A stretch of DNA of 64,000 bases from Dongshaea marina (GTDB lineage: Bacteria > Pseudomonadota > Gammaproteobacteria > Enterobacterales > Aeromonadaceae). The translations under genes were made by a program, and so were the position numbers. Below, piece by piece: positions 63,159 to 64,000 of the stretch. Below the pieces are notes generated by a model. It worked only from the letters and a program-made list of their open reading frames with translations. It made no database searches and was not told the origin of the DNA. Positions within the stretch are counted from its first letter, which is position 1. Each line of letters begins with the position of its first letter. The stretch is from contig NZ_CP028897.1 in assembly GCF_003072645.1 (NCBI RefSeq), forward strand, positions 2,245,658-2,309,657. The letters run 5' to 3'.

Positions 63159-64000
63159 ATGGAACAGCAAATTCTGGTTGGGGATATTGGCGGGACCAAT
63201 GTACGTTTGGCTCTCAGTGGTCGTGAAACTGGAGCTCTGTCAGAGATCCGAACTTATCTGTGTGCTGACTACCCAACACCTGCCGCCGTGCTTCAGGCCT
63301 ATGGTGAAGCGGTTGGCGGGCTGCCAAAAGAAGCTTGCCTGGCCATCGCCTGCCCGGTTCAGGGTGATCATATCAGTATGACCAACCACACCTGGGAGTT
63401 TTCGGTGGAGCAGACCCGCCAGATCCTGGGTTTGGAAAAGCTGAACTTCATCAATGATTACACGGCGCTTTCCATGTCGGTTCCGGTATTGGGAGACGAT
63501 GATAAGGTACAGCTAAGCAGTAAGGGTGAGGCTCAGCCCCATGGCCCGATCGCTATCTACGGCCCGGGAACTGGGTTGGGAGTTGCACACCTGGTGTGGA
63601 GTGGCGATAAGTGGTTAAGTATTCCGGGCGAGGGCGGACACTCAGATTTTGCGCCGCACAGTGAGCTTCAGGATAAGGTTCTTAAACAGCTGCGTAAACG
63701 CTTTGGCCATGTATCTCATGAGCGCATTCTTTCCGGCCCGGGCCTGGCGAATGTGTATGAAGCACTGTGCATGATTGAGGGCGTCGAAGCTGAAGTGCTC
63801 AAGCCTTCTCAGATCACAGAGCTGGGCCTGAGTGATCGCTGCCCCATCTGTAAGCGGACCCTGGAGATCTTCTGTGCGGTACTGGGAAGCTTTGGTGGAA
63901 ACCTGGCGCTGTCGATGGGACTTTTGGTGGCGTTTATATTGCAGGCGGCATTGTTCCGCGCTTTATCGACTTTGTTGAGAAGAGCCCGTTCCGAGAGTTC
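63159..64000 (+). pseudogene. glk: Glucokinase, partial at the window edge, with an apparent frameshift
   Basis: AAAGGAG precedes ATG 63159. The protein begins MEQQILVGDIGGTNVRLALS and continues with CLAIACPVQGDHISMTNHTW, LNFINDYTALSMSVPVLGDD, IAIYGPGTGLGVAHLVWSGD, IPGEGGHSDFAPHSELQDK and the Cys motif [14 protein letters not shown]. That is the Glk fold that phosphorylates glucose with ATP. After [11 protein letters not shown] the frame goes wrong (LLVAFILQ). One extra G at 63917-63919 gives [20 protein letters not shown], then VEKSPFREF to the window end, the expected sequence. Divergent from hexR. Confidence 0.88.

Noticed and set aside
1-64000. CRISPR arrays, rRNA or tRNA genes, replication origin
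   Set aside because: No regularly spaced repeats, no cloverleaf or rRNA core sequences, and no DnaA-box cluster were noticed by eye; a covariance-model scan was not possible.

Overview
This window looks like chromosome of a marine-type, facultatively anaerobic gammaproteobacterium, probably in or near the Aeromonadales/Vibrionales. That placement is inferred from gene content only: a hexR-pykA-glk sugar-catabolism block, Fur, PflB, ArtPIQM, the pflF-pflE-fsaA set, SelO, YoaA-TsaB, NagD-AsnB and secreted chitinases. No rRNA, tRNA or CRISPR array was seen.

Layout. 1-1.6 kb: an arginine ABC importer (artP-artI-artQ) behind two ARG boxes. 2.1-4.3 kb: two tandem exported GIN-domain (DUF2807) paralogues. 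4.4-9.3 kb: a DeoR-type regulator, glycyl radical enzyme PflF and its activase PflE, divergent from fructose-6-phosphate aldolase (fsaA) across a perfect FNR box. 9.3-15 kb: a secreted GH5 hydrolase, a two-TM protein, an outer-membrane barrel, an NlpC/P60 lipoprotein, a DUF805 protein and a ybaM-like mini-gene; four of these six are broken by a one-base shortage in a G/C run. 15-24 kb: selO, then an AT-rich Fur-boxed cluster (LysR regulator, LbtU-like siderophore porin, two MFS carriers), an SH3-NlpC/P60 hydrolase and an alpha/beta hydrolase. 24-40.6 kb: housekeeping and small accessory genes (asnB, nagD, tag, yoaA, tsaB, NYN nuclease-like, MBL-fold, SBF-like carrier, AraC regulator, metB with a MetJ operator, a LysR/cupin divergent pair). 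41-53 kb: a secreted chitin-degradation cluster of two large multidomain GH18 chitinases, an 849-residue secreted protein of unknown family and a compact GH18 enzyme. 53-59 kb: tpm, pflB, then a KAP-type P-loop NTPase caught between pflB and a second copy of the pflB 3' end. 59-64 kb: fur, pykA, hexR and divergent glk, with HexR-like sites.

Most notable points. (1) The first chitinase gene is split by an intact IS50/Tn5-like element with a 9-bp target duplication; removing it restores the frame exactly. Its left end is one base away from the artificial Tn5 'mosaic end' and its right end equals the Tn5 inside end. (2) A 184-bp MITE-like insertion sits at the same gene's stop codon, shown by comparison with the paralogue. 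(3) The KAP NTPase lies in a small island-like segment whose edges are a 140-bp, ~94% identical repeat of the pflB 3' end. (4) Six genes each lack exactly one G (or C) in a homopolymer, which points to a systematic consensus error or to real homopolymer-driven decay. (5) The two large chitinases and the 849-residue protein share a TTTGCGAC-containing upstream element.
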